Shown: piece by piece, positions 46,290-61,300 of the stretch | Layout: the number at the start of each line of letters is the position of its first letter | How positions within the stretch are numbered: position 1 is the first letter of the stretch | Assembly (NCBI GenBank): GCA_963576725.1 | Contig: OY755242.1 | Span: forward strand, 1,440,404-1,504,403 | Direction of reading: 5' to 3' | DNA length: 64,000 nt | Source of the DNA: Azorinus chamasolen | Taxonomy: Eukaryota > Mollusca > Bivalvia > Cardiida > Solecurtidae | Made by a program: the position numbers and the translations under genes | Notes under the pieces: model-generated | The model's database searches: none | What the model saw: the letters and a program-made list of their open reading frames with translations, nothing else | What the model was told of the DNA's origin: nothing

Positions 46290-47552
46290 GGTGCTTAACC
46301 CTTTACTTTATGCATATCCATGTAAAAAATAATGGTATCATGAATATTAATTAGATGAATATTTATAGCTGTAAAGGATTGGTACTGGAAACAGGGTTTT
46401 TGGCAATGGCATAAACAAACTGTAAACTCATATCTATATTATATTATAAACAAACAGAGTAGCCCCTGATCAGAAGCTCCTATGGGTACTGTCTTCTCTG
46501 TTTGCAAATGTGTAGAAAGGTGTATGTATGGAGTAAGTGGTTAATGCAGAACAAACGTATTGGAGCTTTCTGTATAACTTAATCCTGCATTAAGCTACCA
46601 TCTGCATGTATCGCTTAAAAGTAGACCTGGTTGCTTTTGATAGATTTGACTGTACATGTATGTGTCTTTTTATACGCAAGGTGATTACCAGTTTGTAACT
46701 CATTGATTCCAGGTGAATTTGCTTTTTTGCGCTAACAGTATAAGCATTCCATAATGAAAAAAAAATCCTCCATAGGCTATTTTTAGACCCAACCTCTTTG
46801 AATAAATCTACCGAAAAGGAGCATTTTCTAGGGAAAAGGAAATTGTTTAGAAGTGTATAGTATTAAAACCATTGTGATAAATAGAGCATTTGCTTCTTAG
46901 GAGCAAATGCTCTGTTTATCACAATGGTTTCAAAAACTAACTATAACAAAGGCGTAAAAAGGCGTTTTTATGAAGGAAAGGGTTAAGCCTTAAAGTGCCG
47001 GAACCAAGTACATAAGGCCTTTGCAAACCGTGTAAACCCAGATTTACGGACTCCTGATGGGAACCTTTAATCAGGGTCTGTACTGTTTGTCATAAAGTCA
47101 TGTTTTAGTGATATAATTTGGTAAACCTTGTTTTATTTAATTGATATAATTTTATTTAATTAATAAACATGAAGTATGTCACGAGAAAATGTGTCTTCAG
47201 AATCTATCAGTAAAGATAAGTTCAGCCCAAAGCCAAATACCTGTCTTCTATTTGTAACATGGTGAAAAAGTTGTAACTCGAACCCAGGGCCTTTGGCTTA
47301 CCATGCCAACACTCTACCGACTGAGCTACCAAGCCACACAGTAACGCCTATCAACTTATTTCACCACAATATCTACCCGGCTACACACACACCCTCTACA
47401 CAAGAATTCGTCCCGAATTCTTACTAAAAGAACACTCCACGAATGTCTTATTATTAAAAATTATCTGCATATAATCTTCATATTAACTTCATATAAATCA
47501 CCCTGTGGGTTATTTACGTTGGGCGCTAAATGTAACATGGTGAAAAAGTTGT

Positions 47553-47624
47553 GACTCGACTAGAACTCGAACCCAGCGCCTGTGGCTTACCATGCCAACA
47601 CTCTACCGACTGAGCTACCAAGCC
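47553..47624 (-). repeat. tRNA-like segment (unit 4, copy b)
   Basis: Fourth counterpart of 36345-36416, with the same cloverleaf and Pol III signals. Confidence 0.75.
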
Positions 47625-49904
47625 AAACCGTACCACAATCTATACCCGGGTACACATTCAGTACCTACCCTTATTCTGGTAAAAGACGCATACACGTAAC
47701 AACCTATTTATGCATTGACACATTGCAAATGAAGTATACCCACATTGAACTGCTCCTACAGAACCTATCTGTTAATATATGATATATACATATATTGTTC
47801 TCTATTGTTGACATGGCAATAAATGTCCTTAGTTTATATTGGTATACAAGAACTGAATTAACATTCAGTGGAACCTGTCTTAAGCGGCCATCAAGGAGAG
47901 GTCTAATTATGGGGCTGTAAGGCAGATGGTAGCTTAATGCAGGTCAAAAGTAATGCAAAAATGTCCTATAGGAGCTTTCTGCATTAGTTTTGCCCTGCAT
48001 TAAGCAGTCACCTGATTGTACGACTTCTATGATCAATAAATGAATGACCTCTTAGGACAGGTTATATTGTATATTCATTATTGGCGAAGTCGTACAGTAA
48101 TATGCATTATTGGCGGAGTCGTACAGTAATATTCATTATTGGCGGAGTCGTGCAGTATCATTCATCAAAAACTTCTTTTCATTCAAGTCCGACCAATCAG
48201 ATGCTCAAGTATGAACTAGGGCTCAATCTAAACAATTTATTACCATGAAACTATGCTCCTAAATGTAGCATAAGCCTGTTGGTTCGACATTTTACATGAT
48301 GTCTCCCCCAGTATATTGGGGAGACATATTGTTTTGTGGGCTGCGTCCGCCCGTCTGTCTATCTGTCTGCCCACTCGTCCGCGCTAATAATTCCTGTTTA
48401 TGTGACTATGAGAACAAAAGACATTTTATTCTCATAGGTTTTATGTTGCTTATTTTCATTTTATAGGGCTATGAGTTTGAACAAAAGAATAGCCACACAC
48501 ACTCCAGCCGTAAGAAAGAACGTATGTCTGTCCGATTTTAATTTGTCATGAAACTTCATAGGATTGACCGGCACCATGCTTAGTTATGCATAGTTTATTC
48601 CTGTTCCGGTTCGATGATTTTCTGCAGAGTTATGGGGCTTTGATTTTATGCCCCCCCCCCCCCCCGGATCAGATCTGGGGGCATATTGTATTGTTTTTGC
48701 CCTGTCTGTCTGTCTGTCTGTCTGTTTTTCTTTAACATTGGTCATAACTTTTCAGCCAGTAAGATAGAGACTTGATAATTGGCATGCATATGCATCTCAC
48801 AAAGCCGCACATTTTGAGGGGGGGGGGGTTCATCCTTCAAGGTCAGTAGGTAAATATAAAGGTCAAATCAACGACTTTAATATTGGCCATAACTTTTGAA
48901 CCAGTAGCGGTAGATACTTTATATTTGACATGCATGTGTATCTCATGAAGCTGCACATTTTGAGCGATGACATATCAAAGTCAAGGTCATCCTTCAGGGT
49001 CAAAGGTCAAATTGGCGAGGGCATATTGTTTCACAAACACATCTGTTTTTAAATGGAAACTTTAGGCGAAGGGGGGATTAAGAGGTATAAATTAGGCTGC
49101 TTAATGCATGATGAAAGTCATGCAGAAAGCTCCTAGAAGAGCTTTCTGCATGACTTTCACCATGCATTAAGCTGCCACCTGTCTTAAAGATCGATTATAA
49201 TACGTATTTTAGTGTTTGGATAATCGAGGTTTTACTGTATATCATATCATAAGCAAACAGAGCTGACCTTGATCAGAGACGGCTCCTATAGGAAACGTCT
49301 GATCTGGGTCTAATCTTTTTGTAAAGGTGTAGAATGACGAGTGTATGGAGAAAAGGGTTAACATGTTAAAGGATTAAACAGGTTAGACCTATTAAATGGA
49401 ACTTTAAAAATCTTTCTCTGCATCCATTAAGCAACATTTTGAGTTATATATTCTCTTTACTCTCCTGGAAAACTACGAAACAACGCTCTATGACTACTTG
49501 ATATTGTGATTTTTGCAATCAAAACGTTTTGATAATTCTTACCATTCAAAATTGTTTGATGTCTTGTATGTATACTGTGGCGATGTACTTTGTACAAGTC
49601 TTAAATAAATTATCAATTCTGTTTTCAGTTCTGTTTTCTTTTCACAGTAACAGATATGTGTTGGCGCCCGAATAAAGTGCTTTTGTCTTTCCTGTTATAG
49701 ATTTCATGTTGTTACTTTGAATTATAATGTCCTATATAGTAGAACCTCTCAAACAAACACTTAATTAATAAACAGCAGGTGGGTGCTTAACCCTTTACTT
49801 TATGCGTAAAAAATAATGGCATCATGAATATTAATTAGATGAATATTCATAGTTGTAAAGGATTGGTACTGGCAAACAAACAGCGGTCCCTGATCAGAAG
49901 CTCC

Positions 49905-50050
49905 TATTTGTGCTGTCTACTCTGTTTGCAAAGATGTAGAAAGGTGTATGTATGGGTGCTGTCTACTCTGTTTGCAAAGGTGTAGAAAGGTGTATGTATG
50001 GGTGCTGTCTACTCTGTTTGCAAAGGTGTAGAAAGGTGTATGTATGGAGT
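49905..50050 (+). repeat. 46-bp tandem triplication of a MITE arm (unit 5)
   Basis: GTGCTGTCTACTCTGTTTGC followed by AAAGRTGTAGAAAGGTGTATGTATGG, three copies. This is the right arm of the piggyBac-like MITE nested in the Tigger-like one. Confidence 0.88.
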
Positions 50051-50797
50051 AAGTGGTTAATGCAGAACAAACGTATTGGAGCTTTCTGTATAACTTAATC
50101 CTGCATTAAGCTACCATCTGCATGTATCGCTTAAAAGTAGACCTGGTTGCTTTTGATTGATTTGACTGTACATTTATTTGTCTTTTTATACGTAAGGTGA
50201 TTTCCAGTTTGTAACTCATTGATTCCAGGTGAATTTGCTTTTTAGCGCTAACAGTATAAACATTCCATAATGACTTTAACCAATTCCTCCATAGGCTATT
50301 TTAGACCCAACCTCTTTGAATAAATCTACCGAAAAGGAGCATTTACTAGGGAAAGGGAACATTTTAGAAGTGTATAGTATTGAAACCATTGTGATAAATA
50401 GAGCATTTGCTCCTTAGGAGCAAATGCTCTATTTATCACAATGGTTTCAAAAACTAACTATAACAAAGGCGTAGAAAGGCGTTTTTATGAAGGAAAGGGT
50501 TAAGCCTTAAAGTGCCGGAACCAAGTACATAAGGCCTTTGCAAACCGTGTAAACCCAGATTTATGGACTCCTGAGGGAGACCTTTACTCAGGGTCTGTAC
50601 TGTTTGTCATAAAGTCATGTTTTAGTGATATATTTTGGTAAACCTTGTTTTATTTAATTGATATAATTTTATTTAATTAATAAATATGAAGTATGTCACG
50701 AAAAAATGTGTCTTCAGAATCTATCAGTAAAGATAAGTTCAGTCCAAAGCCAAATACATGTACCTGTCTTCTATTTGTAACATGGTGAAAAAGTTGT

Positions 50798-50869
50798 GAC
50801 TCGACTGGGACTCGAACCCAGGGCCTCTGGCTTACCATGCCAACACTCTACCGACTGAGCTACTAAGCC
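50798..50869 (-). repeat. tRNA-like segment with the best cloverleaf (unit 5)
   Basis: The minus strand gives acceptor GGCTTAG/TCGAGTC (6 of 7 pair, some G-U), D arm GCTC-AGTCGGTA-GAGT, anticodon arm TTGGC-ATGGTAA-GCCAG (anticodon GGT), T arm CTGGG-TTCGAGT-CCCAG fully paired. A box TAGCTCAGTCGG and B box GGTTCGAGTCC match the Pol III consensus exactly, with T5 downstream. No CCA is encoded, as expected for a nuclear tRNA. Part of the same repeated element, so more likely a mobile tRNA-derived head than a host tRNA. Confidence 0.78.
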
Positions 50870-51503
50870 ACACAGTAAAGCCTATTAACCTATTTCACCA
50901 CAATATCTACCCGGCTACGTACACATCCTCTACACAAGAATTCGTCCCGAATTCTTACTCAAAGAACACTCCACGAATTTCTTATTATTAAAAATTATCT
51001 TCATATAATCTTCATATTAACTTCATATAAATCACCCTGTGTGTTATTTACGTTGGGCGCCAAATGTAACATGGTGAAAAAGTGGGGACTCGACTGGGAC
51101 TCAAACCCAGGGCCTCTGGCTTACCATGCCAACACTCTACAGAACCTAGCTGTTAATATATGATATATATATTGTTCTCTATTGTTGACATTGCAATAAA
51201 TGTCCTTATTTTATATTGGTGTACAAGAACTGAATTAACATTCAGTGGAACCTGTCTTAAGCGGACATCAAGGAGAGGTCTAATTAAAGGGATGTAAGGC
51301 AGATTGTAGCTTAATGCAGGTCAAAAGTAATGCAAAAATGTCCTATAGGAGCTTTCTGAATTAGTTTTGCCCTACATTAAGCAGTCACCTGATTGTACGA
51401 CTACTATGATCAATAAATGAATGACCGCTTAGGACAGGTTCTACTGTATATTCATTATTGGCGGAGTCGTACAGTAATATTAATTATTGGCAGAGTCGTA
51501 CAG

Positions 51504-51610
51504 ACAGACGGACGGACGCAGCCCACAAAAAAACAATATGTAGGATCCGTCTGATCGTATACTCTGTTTGCAAATGCGCAAAAAGGCGTTTATATGAGGG
51601 GATGGTTAAG
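51504..51610. repeat. Array edge: inverted repeat fragment plus MITE remnant
   Basis: ACAGACGGACGGACGCAGCCCAC...CAATATG is the reverse complement of the GTCTCCCC-repeat segment that lies downstream in full units. It is followed by a piggyBac-MITE right end (GGATCCGTCTGATCG ... TATATGAGGGGATGGTTAAG). Confidence 0.7.
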
Positions 51611-51797
51611 TTGGTTTTCTAAATACGCCTCTTATCTATATAGCTCGGGCATAAGTATACATGTACGAGTACATGTACTAAAATATGAGAGAAGTACATG
51701 TGGATAACACGTACATTGTTATTGGGCTCCGCTTTAAGAAAACCAACAATGAAGCTAAAACGTTGAACCAGGTAAGCCGTCGCGCTTTGTTTCCTCA

Positions 51798-52040
51798 ACT
51801 AAACCCTTTCCCAGTTGAATATTCTTGTAGAAAATGATGACATTGTGACTATTTATTAGTTGTAGTTTATATTAGTTGGCATATACATATGTAAACAATT
51901 ATGTTGCTGTTGTTGGTAGAAGCTGTTGAGTCAGGTCTATTATAATTTCCTAAGCAAACAGAGCAGACTGATAAGGCGGCTCCTACAAGAGCCGTCAGAT
52001 CTGGGTCTGCTCTGTTTGCAAAAGCGTTAAAAAGGATTGT
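51798..52040. mobile_element. piggyBac-like MITE, right end decayed
   Basis: CTAAACCCTTTCCCAGTTG at the left. Core AGCAAACAGAGCAGACTGATAAG ... GGGTCTGCTCTGTTTGC at 51952-52020 with apex GGCTCCTACAAGAGCC. Confidence 0.8.
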
Positions 52041-52152
52041 CTATTTTGCTGATTTGTGTGGCATGCGGTATAGAACCTGATCAGAGGCCGTATTTTAAAC
52101 ACAATGAATGATCTGGTTCTATGGTTAAATGTTCGTATTCGTATAGCGGGCT

Positions 52153-52228
52153 TCAGTTGTTTTATGAACTAACCGTCTGTATAGGATAAGGCGTTTTATG
52201 AACTAACCGTCTGTATAGGATAAGTCGT
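52153..52228 (+). repeat. ~36-bp direct duplication
   Basis: GTTTTATGAACTAACCGTCT GTATAGGATAAG occurs twice in tandem. No further copies. Confidence 0.75.
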
Positions 52229-52315
52229 ATAAGCCTTTGCCTCATCGGAGTGCTCTCCCTCTCTTGCATTATTTAGGTATTTATATAGAAGTTTAAAATG
52301 TTCATGTCTCTTTTA

Positions 52316-52562
52316 TGTCCCTATCATACAAACGCCTTTTAACGTTTCTCAAACAGAATAGACTCAGATCGGACGGTTCATATAGGAGCCGTCTGATTAG
52401 GGTCTGCATTGGTTGCTTCTGAAATTATATATACGAGATCTGATTCTACAGTTTTCTGCCAATACAAAACAATCCTATAGGTGCTCATATGCCATTATCA
52501 AAAATATCAGCTAAGTATTCACTGTGTGGCTATTTCTTACATGAATATTCAACACGTGTTAA
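52316..52562. mobile_element. piggyBac-like MITE
   Basis: GTCCCTATCATACAAACGCC at the left. Core TCAAACAGAATAGACTCAGATC ... GGGTCTGCATTGGTTGC at 52350-52416 with apex GGTTCATATAGGAGCC. Right end decayed (AACACGTGTTAA). Confidence 0.75.
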
Positions 52563-52637
52563 GTCTCTATATCGGACTGCTTTATTATTGTACCATTCTA
52601 TTCCCAACGGAGATATACTTCTTGTAGGCTGTGTTAG

Positions 52638-52764
52638 AACAATAAAGCCCCTCTAAACCGGAATTCTAGTAGAGAAGAATTTGCATACTTTTAGGCAGGT
52701 GTCTGCTTCATGCATACCGATATTGATACTAAATTTAGCGTCCTGTTTAGATGGGGTCTACTGT
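52638..52764. mobile_element. Tigger-like MITE lacking its hairpin
   Basis: CAATAAAGCCCCTCTAAACC ... CTGTTTAGATGGGGTCTACTG. GGCAGGTGTCTGCTTCATGCA runs straight into TACCGATATTGATAC, so the central palindrome has been deleted, leaving 127 bp. Confidence 0.8.
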
Positions 52765-52800
52765 AATTACAGTACGTCTTACACGTGTGGTACATGTATT

Positions 52801-53000
52801 TAACCCTTTGAACGTTAAATGCTCCAGTGGAATAGCCTTTCAGTGAGTCCATTCAGTACGGGAGGCTTAACATTGCTAGAGGATGTTGAATGACAAACAG
52901 TGCAGACCCTGATCAGAAGACTCCTTTAGGAGCCCTCTGATCTGGATCTACACTGTTTAAAAATGCCAGTGTGTGCATACCCCGCATTCAAAGGGCTAAT
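52801..53000. mobile_element. TTAA-type MITE, 'GAACG/CATTC' family
   Basis: TTAACCCTTTGAACGTTAAATG ... CCGCATTCAAAGGGCTAA. Core TGACAAACAGTGCAGACCCTG ... GGATCTACACTGTTTAAAAATGCC at about 52890-52970 with apex GACTCCTTTAGGAGCCC. Same type as 23467-23680. Confidence 0.75.
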
Positions 53001-53368
53001 ACACATAAAATAATGTATTGTTCTGTATAAGTAAGACAGCTGTTGCGCTTGACACTTTATTTCTAATATAGTAATACCGTTTGCACAATGAACGGTTTCC
53101 CCTTATGAAAATTAGGCATGAATGGATCCTCATTTCAGAAACATTCAGCAAATTGATTTTTACCTTTTCAAAGGTGTTACTGTGGGGGATCTGGTAAGCT
53201 GTTGACTACATGTATATGTTAAGACCTCTTTAAGTACTTGTATACATATGAGTATACAAATTTAGAATGGTTACATACATGCGTGTGATGTGTACATATG
53301 TCTATGCTGTGTATTATTGTATTGTATGTAATTGAGACTATAATAAAGAATGATCCAGGTTTTTGTTT
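53001..53368 (+). other. Unassigned sequence ending in an AATAAAG signal
   Basis: No repeat structure or coding frame found. AATAAAG at about 53342 resembles a poly(A) signal, so this could be a 3' UTR or retro-copied fragment, but nothing upstream supports a gene. Confidence 0.3.
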
Positions 53369-53590
53369 TAACGCTTTACCCCATATAAGGCCTTTTCGCG
53401 CATTTTCAAACAGAGTAGACCTAGATAAAACGGTTCTTGTATAAGTCTGCTCTGTTAGCTTATGAAATTATAATAGATCTGATTCTACAGTGTCTACCAA
53501 TACCAAACACAAACACCTGTATAATATGTCTTATAAGCATTCTGCTAATGAATATTCATGTCACTATTTTCATACAAGATTATTCAACAA
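53369..53590. mobile_element. piggyBac-like MITE
   Basis: TTTAACGCTTTACCCCATATAAGG at the left. Core TCAAACAGAGTAGACCTAGATA ... AAGTCTGCTCTGTTAGC at 53407-53459. The right end is decayed. Confidence 0.7.
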
Positions 53591-53679
53591 AGAAATGGAA
53601 CAAAAACGCACTTTACAACAAAAATGATACTGAAAACGAAAGTTTCTCACTGTTCGAAGAAATTTGAAGAGCCAAAACC

Positions 53680-54108
53680 TTTAACCCGTAAGCACTCGTG
53701 CTCCCATACATAAAACATCAGAAAGCAGTGTATGTCCAGATCAGAGGGCTCCGCCAGGATATATATTTACCCATGAATTCCCATGATACCAGTGTTGCCC
53801 AAAAGTGGTTAACCACCATAAATTATCACAATGGTTTGAAATATTACACAATTCTAATGTTCCCCCTTCCTGTAGTAAATGCTCCTTTTCGGTAGATTTA
53901 TTCAAAGAGGATGGGCCTAAAAATAGTGTAGGAGTAAATGGGTTAACTTTATAGTCCATTCAGTATGATGTGCTTACAATTGCTGAAGGAATTTGATAGA
54001 TCTGATTCTTTAGTTTTTAAAATGGCTGCAATGTTCCACATTTCATTATGACTATTTTGACCATGAATATTCAGAAGGTATTGAAATCTAGAACAGGGAA
54101 AGGGTTAA
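53680..54108. mobile_element. Cluster of partial MITEs
   Basis: A TTAACCCGTAAGCACTCG left end at 53681; family B right half at 53815-53945 (ATTATCACAATGGTTTGAAA, TTTTCGGTAGATTTATTC, GGAGTAAATGGGTTAA); family A right half at 53985-54108 (GGAATTTGATAGATCTGATTC ... GAACAGGGAAAGGGTTAA). Confidence 0.7.
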
Positions 54109-54439
54109 GCAAATAACTGCTTTAAAAGACACATTTGTTCTTTCATTAAATGGTCAATTAACAGAGGTTTCAATGTATGTAATATATTAAACGGCCTTTT
54201 GGTTACTTCTGCAGTACACATTGATATTATCTTGGTTCGAATGTGTAACATTAACCATATTATATAAATATTTTGATTCTGAAGAAAGAATTCATGTACA
54301 AGATTGTTGTCTTTATGTCGAAACATGTAATTTAACGCCAATTATTGCTAATAAATGTCAATTTTGATGCTTTCTTTACTCTATTATCAACAATATTAAT
54401 CTTATAAATTATAAATTACTTGTTGATAGCTTGTATTTA
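54109..54439. other. Intergenic sequence without recognised features
   Basis: AT-rich; no repeat ends or supported reading frame. A 78-codon minus frame (54105-54341) overlaps it but resembles nothing I recognise. Confidence 0.45.
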
Positions 54440-54928
54440 TCTCCAAACATTCTCGAAAAGGTCGAGCGTTAATCAGATCGGCTTTGGGACAACAGACCAA
54501 CCACCCGACCAATTAAACATGGGGTGAACAACAAACAATCAGGTGTATAATAGGAATACGTAAATGTTTTGTTCCCCAGCGGCTATGTTTGATTTCGAGT
54601 TGACAATCACGCGCGAAATGCCGCTGATTATTGCGATTAATACCTTTGTCACCTTTCTTTTGTGGACGCCGACAATGTTTTATTTGAGTTAGATGAGTAG
54701 GAGAAGTGTTACTTTTCGCGGAGATTGTTTGGCAGATAATGGTGACGAAGGTTTAAAGGGGTAACAAACACAAGTTCGAAGCCCTATCTTGTCTGGACAT
54801 CTTACGGTAGAACATCTTGTTACATATGTACTTTGACAGTGAAATAAGCAACATCTCTATACAAGTGTATTTTGACAGTGAAATAAACAGACTTTTGTGA
54901 TTTTACATACGGAGTACTCAGGAAAAGG
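54440..54928 (+). promoter_or_regulatory. Candidate promoter / 5' noncoding exon of the LYPD6-like gene
   Basis: Unusually repeat-free. It ends at a donor-like AAAAGG|GTAAGTTT (54929). The first coding exon of the LYPD6-like gene starts only three bases after an acceptor, so an upstream noncoding exon is required; this stretch is the best candidate I see within 2 kb. No TATA box or initiator can be pinned down. Confidence 0.35.
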
Positions 54929-55008
54929 GTAAGTTTAATTCTTTAATACAAAACACAATTAACCTTAACTTTTAAAATAAAATTTGAAGAATACAAGTGT
55001 TGACTGTA

Positions 55009-55180
55009 GCAGAAACTGTAGAGTCAGGGCTATGTAACTCCATAAGCGAGCAGAAACTGTAGAGTCAGGGCTATGTAACTCTATAAGCGAGCAGAAACTG
55101 TACAGCCAAGGCTATGTAACTCCATAAGCGAGCAGAAACTGCAGAGTCAGGTCTACGTAACTCTATAAGCGAACAGAGCA
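55009..55180 (+). repeat. 41-bp tandem array, four units, MITE-derived
   Basis: Unit GCAGAAACTGTAGAGTCAGG followed by GCTATGTAACTCCATAAGCGA. It matches the piggyBac-MITE arm GCAGAAACTGTAGAATCATATC ... CATAAGCAAACAGAGCAGACC and is followed by AACAGAGCAGAACC, so the arm was the seed. Confidence 0.9.
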
Positions 55181-55331
55181 GAACCTTGTCAAACTTATAA
55201 AATATTTTACCTTTGAGAAATAATATTTTTATAACGACCATTGGCAGAAACTACACTCGGGTTCAAAAAGCAAATAGAAAACATTGATCAGAGACGTATC
55301 CTAATGGACTTATTAATCCATGTATATGTTA

Positions 55332-55556
55332 CAGTAGAAATTGTGATGTTAAAATAATATTCTTCTAGTAGAATTGCAGATTTCCCTGAAGAATTAAAGT
55401 GACATATCTAAAAATTTAACTAATACAGACTGTAATCGGAATCCGTACTATTAGAATCATTTATTGTCCTTAGGATGTATTAGGATCAGAGTCTGGTCTG
55501 CGATCGCAATCTGTCCTAGGAGAATAGACGATTGTCCTGAATCGCAATTTCTACTG
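55332..55556. mobile_element. CAGTAGAAATTGYGAT inverted-repeat MITE
   Basis: CAGTAGAAATTGTGATG at the left, complement of GAATCGCAATTTCTACTG at the right, TA before the left end. A second inner inverted pair (TTCTTCTAGTAGAATTGCAGAT / ATCGCAATCTGTCCTAGGAGAA) is diverged. The CAGTAGAA start resembles the Tigger-like families. Confidence 0.75.
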
Positions 55557-55559
55557 TGA

Positions 55560-56035
55560 CATATTCATTCAGTATACTCATTCGCGATATCATTATCGCC
55601 CAGATATGAATAACCGCGAAAGTCTTTTTCCCAGTCGCATCAGCCTTGTTTCATTGTCAAATGCGTTAAAATGAGAACAAATATATTGTTGAAGACACAC
55701 ATTAATGCCTGCCCAATTACGGATTCGAAGATTTGCATCCATTCTGTTCGATGTTAATGTCGTCAAAACTGTAGAAATTTAGGAAAAATAAAGCCATACA
55801 AGACAATTCCATTCCATTGTTAAACATGCTTATTGTGGGGAGAAAAAACACATCACAGTACTGCAAAAAATGAAAATTGTTACACTAGTTTACAAACGCG
55901 TTGAACATCGGCCATTGATTATTTATACAGTTTTCTCTCTAACTAAGAGACACTCGATAACATTCATTTTAAATGGGTGGAAACTCACTGAAATTTAAAG
56001 TAGAAGACAAATTTTGCATACGACAATGCGTTAAT
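55560..56035. other. Intron/upstream sequence without recognised features
   Basis: Between the CAGTAGAAATTG MITE and the next piggyBac-like MITE. No coding frame, inverted or tandem repeat noticed. Confidence 0.45.
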
Positions 56036-56225
56036 CGCTATAAACCCTTACTGCATGAATATTCGTGCAAAACACCGATGACGTGATTGTGATGGATTGT
56101 ACTGATTTCATAATGGCAAACCCAGGGGTGCTTGGGCATGACAGAAACTGTATAATGCCATAAGCAAATAGGGACCACATGGTCTAGATCTGCTCTGTTT
56201 GCAATGGATTGAAAAGTTAAAAATA
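56036..56225. mobile_element. Degraded piggyBac-like MITE
   Basis: CTATAAACCCTTACTGCATG at the left, GACAGAAACTGTATAATGCCATAAGCAAATAGGGACC, then GGTCTAGATCTGCTCTGTTTGC. The apex is reduced to CATGG. Followed at 56242-56350 by a Tigger-like right half (AAGAGCTTTCTGTATTAC, CCTGCATTCAGCTACC). Confidence 0.65.
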
Positions 56226-56439
56226 GGAGTCTTAAAAACATGGCTGCTATAATGCAAGAGCTTTCTGTATTACTTTTGTTGGTCCTGCATTCAGCTACCA
56301 TCTTTCTTCAACTCCCAAAAGGGTCGCTTAAAACAAGGGTTTACGGTAATTCATGATATATTTGAGAGTGTTTATGTGTAGACTGTATTATTTTGATGAT
56401 TTATAACATATAATTATAATATGTATTATCTTCCAGACA

Positions 56440-60519
<4,080 letters not shown>

Positions 60520-60680
60520 TATCAACCTACCTAAACACAAGACTTAGTGTTGGTTGGACTCTGGTCATTGTACACACATAGTATTATGGTTAGCAATAAC
60601 CTCTCACCTATATTCTGGTGTATAGGCCTAAAGAATGACTGCTTACAGCCCGGTCTGTTGCAATTTTCACCGTAATCTCT

Positions 60681-60686
60681 AATAAA
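60681..60686 (+). terminator. Candidate poly(A) signal of the LYPD6-like gene
   Basis: AATAAA, 161 bases after the stop codon and the first such hexamer downstream. A second candidate (AATAAAG followed by GT-rich sequence) lies at about 63352. Confidence 0.45.
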
Positions 60687-60879
60687 CGTCCCGGGGCGTA
60701 ACATTTTTAAAAAAGGAGCTTCTTACATTAGCAAATGGTTGCTTAATACAGAATGAAAACAGTCGAAAAAGCAAGTAAGGGAGGTGTTTATTAGAGAAAG
60801 GGCATTATTAGAGGCATTACCATATGGCCTACTTCCATTGCATTCAAGCCTTTTGAGAAACTACTGGCCGAGTGTCAAA

Positions 60880-61060
60880 CTGCTTGAGTTCTGGTGAGAA
60901 GCCGAGTTACTCGGCATCTTATCTGAATCCAAACTTGACAACTATTGACCGAGTGCCAAACTAATGGGATCCAGATGAGGTACCGGGTTATTTGGCGTCC
61001 CATCTGGGCACCGGCTTATTTGGCGTCCCATCTGGATTCAAACTGTTTGAAAACACAAAT
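60880..61060. repeat. GATCCAGATGAG hairpin repeats
   Basis: Repeated pieces of ACTGGCCGAGTGYCAAACT, CAGATGAGGTACCGGGTTATTTGGCGTCCCATCTG and a direct copy of CACCGGCTTATTTGGCGTCCCATCTGG. Related to the hairpin at 16845. Confidence 0.6.
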
Positions 61061-61204
61061 CAAATCGGGCATAACAGAATAAGGGCTAATAAAGCGAGAC
61101 GATGTATTCATGAACATAAAATGTTCTTGAGTCATTCATTTTATATTATACAATTACCACATGTATAATTATCTGTGAATGGTTTTTCAGATCTTACTCT
61201 TTCG

Positions 61205-61300
61205 TGACACAGAGTAGACCCTAACCAGACGGCTCCTACAGGAGCCACCGGAATCAGAATGGAGCCGTTTGATCATGGTCTGCTCGGTTTGTTTAAGGAA
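61205..61300. repeat. piggyBac-MITE core fragment
   Basis: CACAGAGTAGACCCTAACCAGACGGCTCCTACAGGAGCC, an insertion of ACCGGAATCAGAATGGAGCC, then GTTTGATCATGGTCTGCTCGGTTTG. Outer arms lost. Confidence 0.65.

Larger units (their letters stand above)
45214..49093 (+). repeat. Long tandem repeat unit 4 (~3.88 kb)
   Basis: Almost identical to unit 2, including the array at 45869-46289 with the same irregular units (CAGTTGG, CAGCCAGG, CAGCGGG). Offset from unit 2 is about 7320 bp. Units 3+4 are therefore a copy of units 1+2. Confidence 0.92.
49094..51510 (+). repeat. Long tandem repeat unit 5, diverged and truncated
   Basis: The first ~650 bases match units 1-4 closely; beyond about 49740 it diverges more. 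It keeps states lost in units 1-4, for example the intact TTTAACCAATTCCTCC left end of the family B MITE and a tRNA-like sequence with a full T stem. It has its own 46-bp triplication (49905-50045) and a deletion removing part of the second tRNA-like copy. It ends at about 51503 in the third GGCRGAGTCGTACAG repeat. Confidence 0.85.

Noticed and set aside
50798..50869. Functional tRNA-Thr gene
   Set aside because: The anticodon GGT is atypical for animals, and the sequence is embedded in a repeated element whose other copies have broken T arms. Kept as a tRNA-like repeat.
53001..53368. 3' UTR of an unseen gene
   Set aside because: Only an AATAAAG suggests it; no coding exon or acceptor in a supportable frame upstream.
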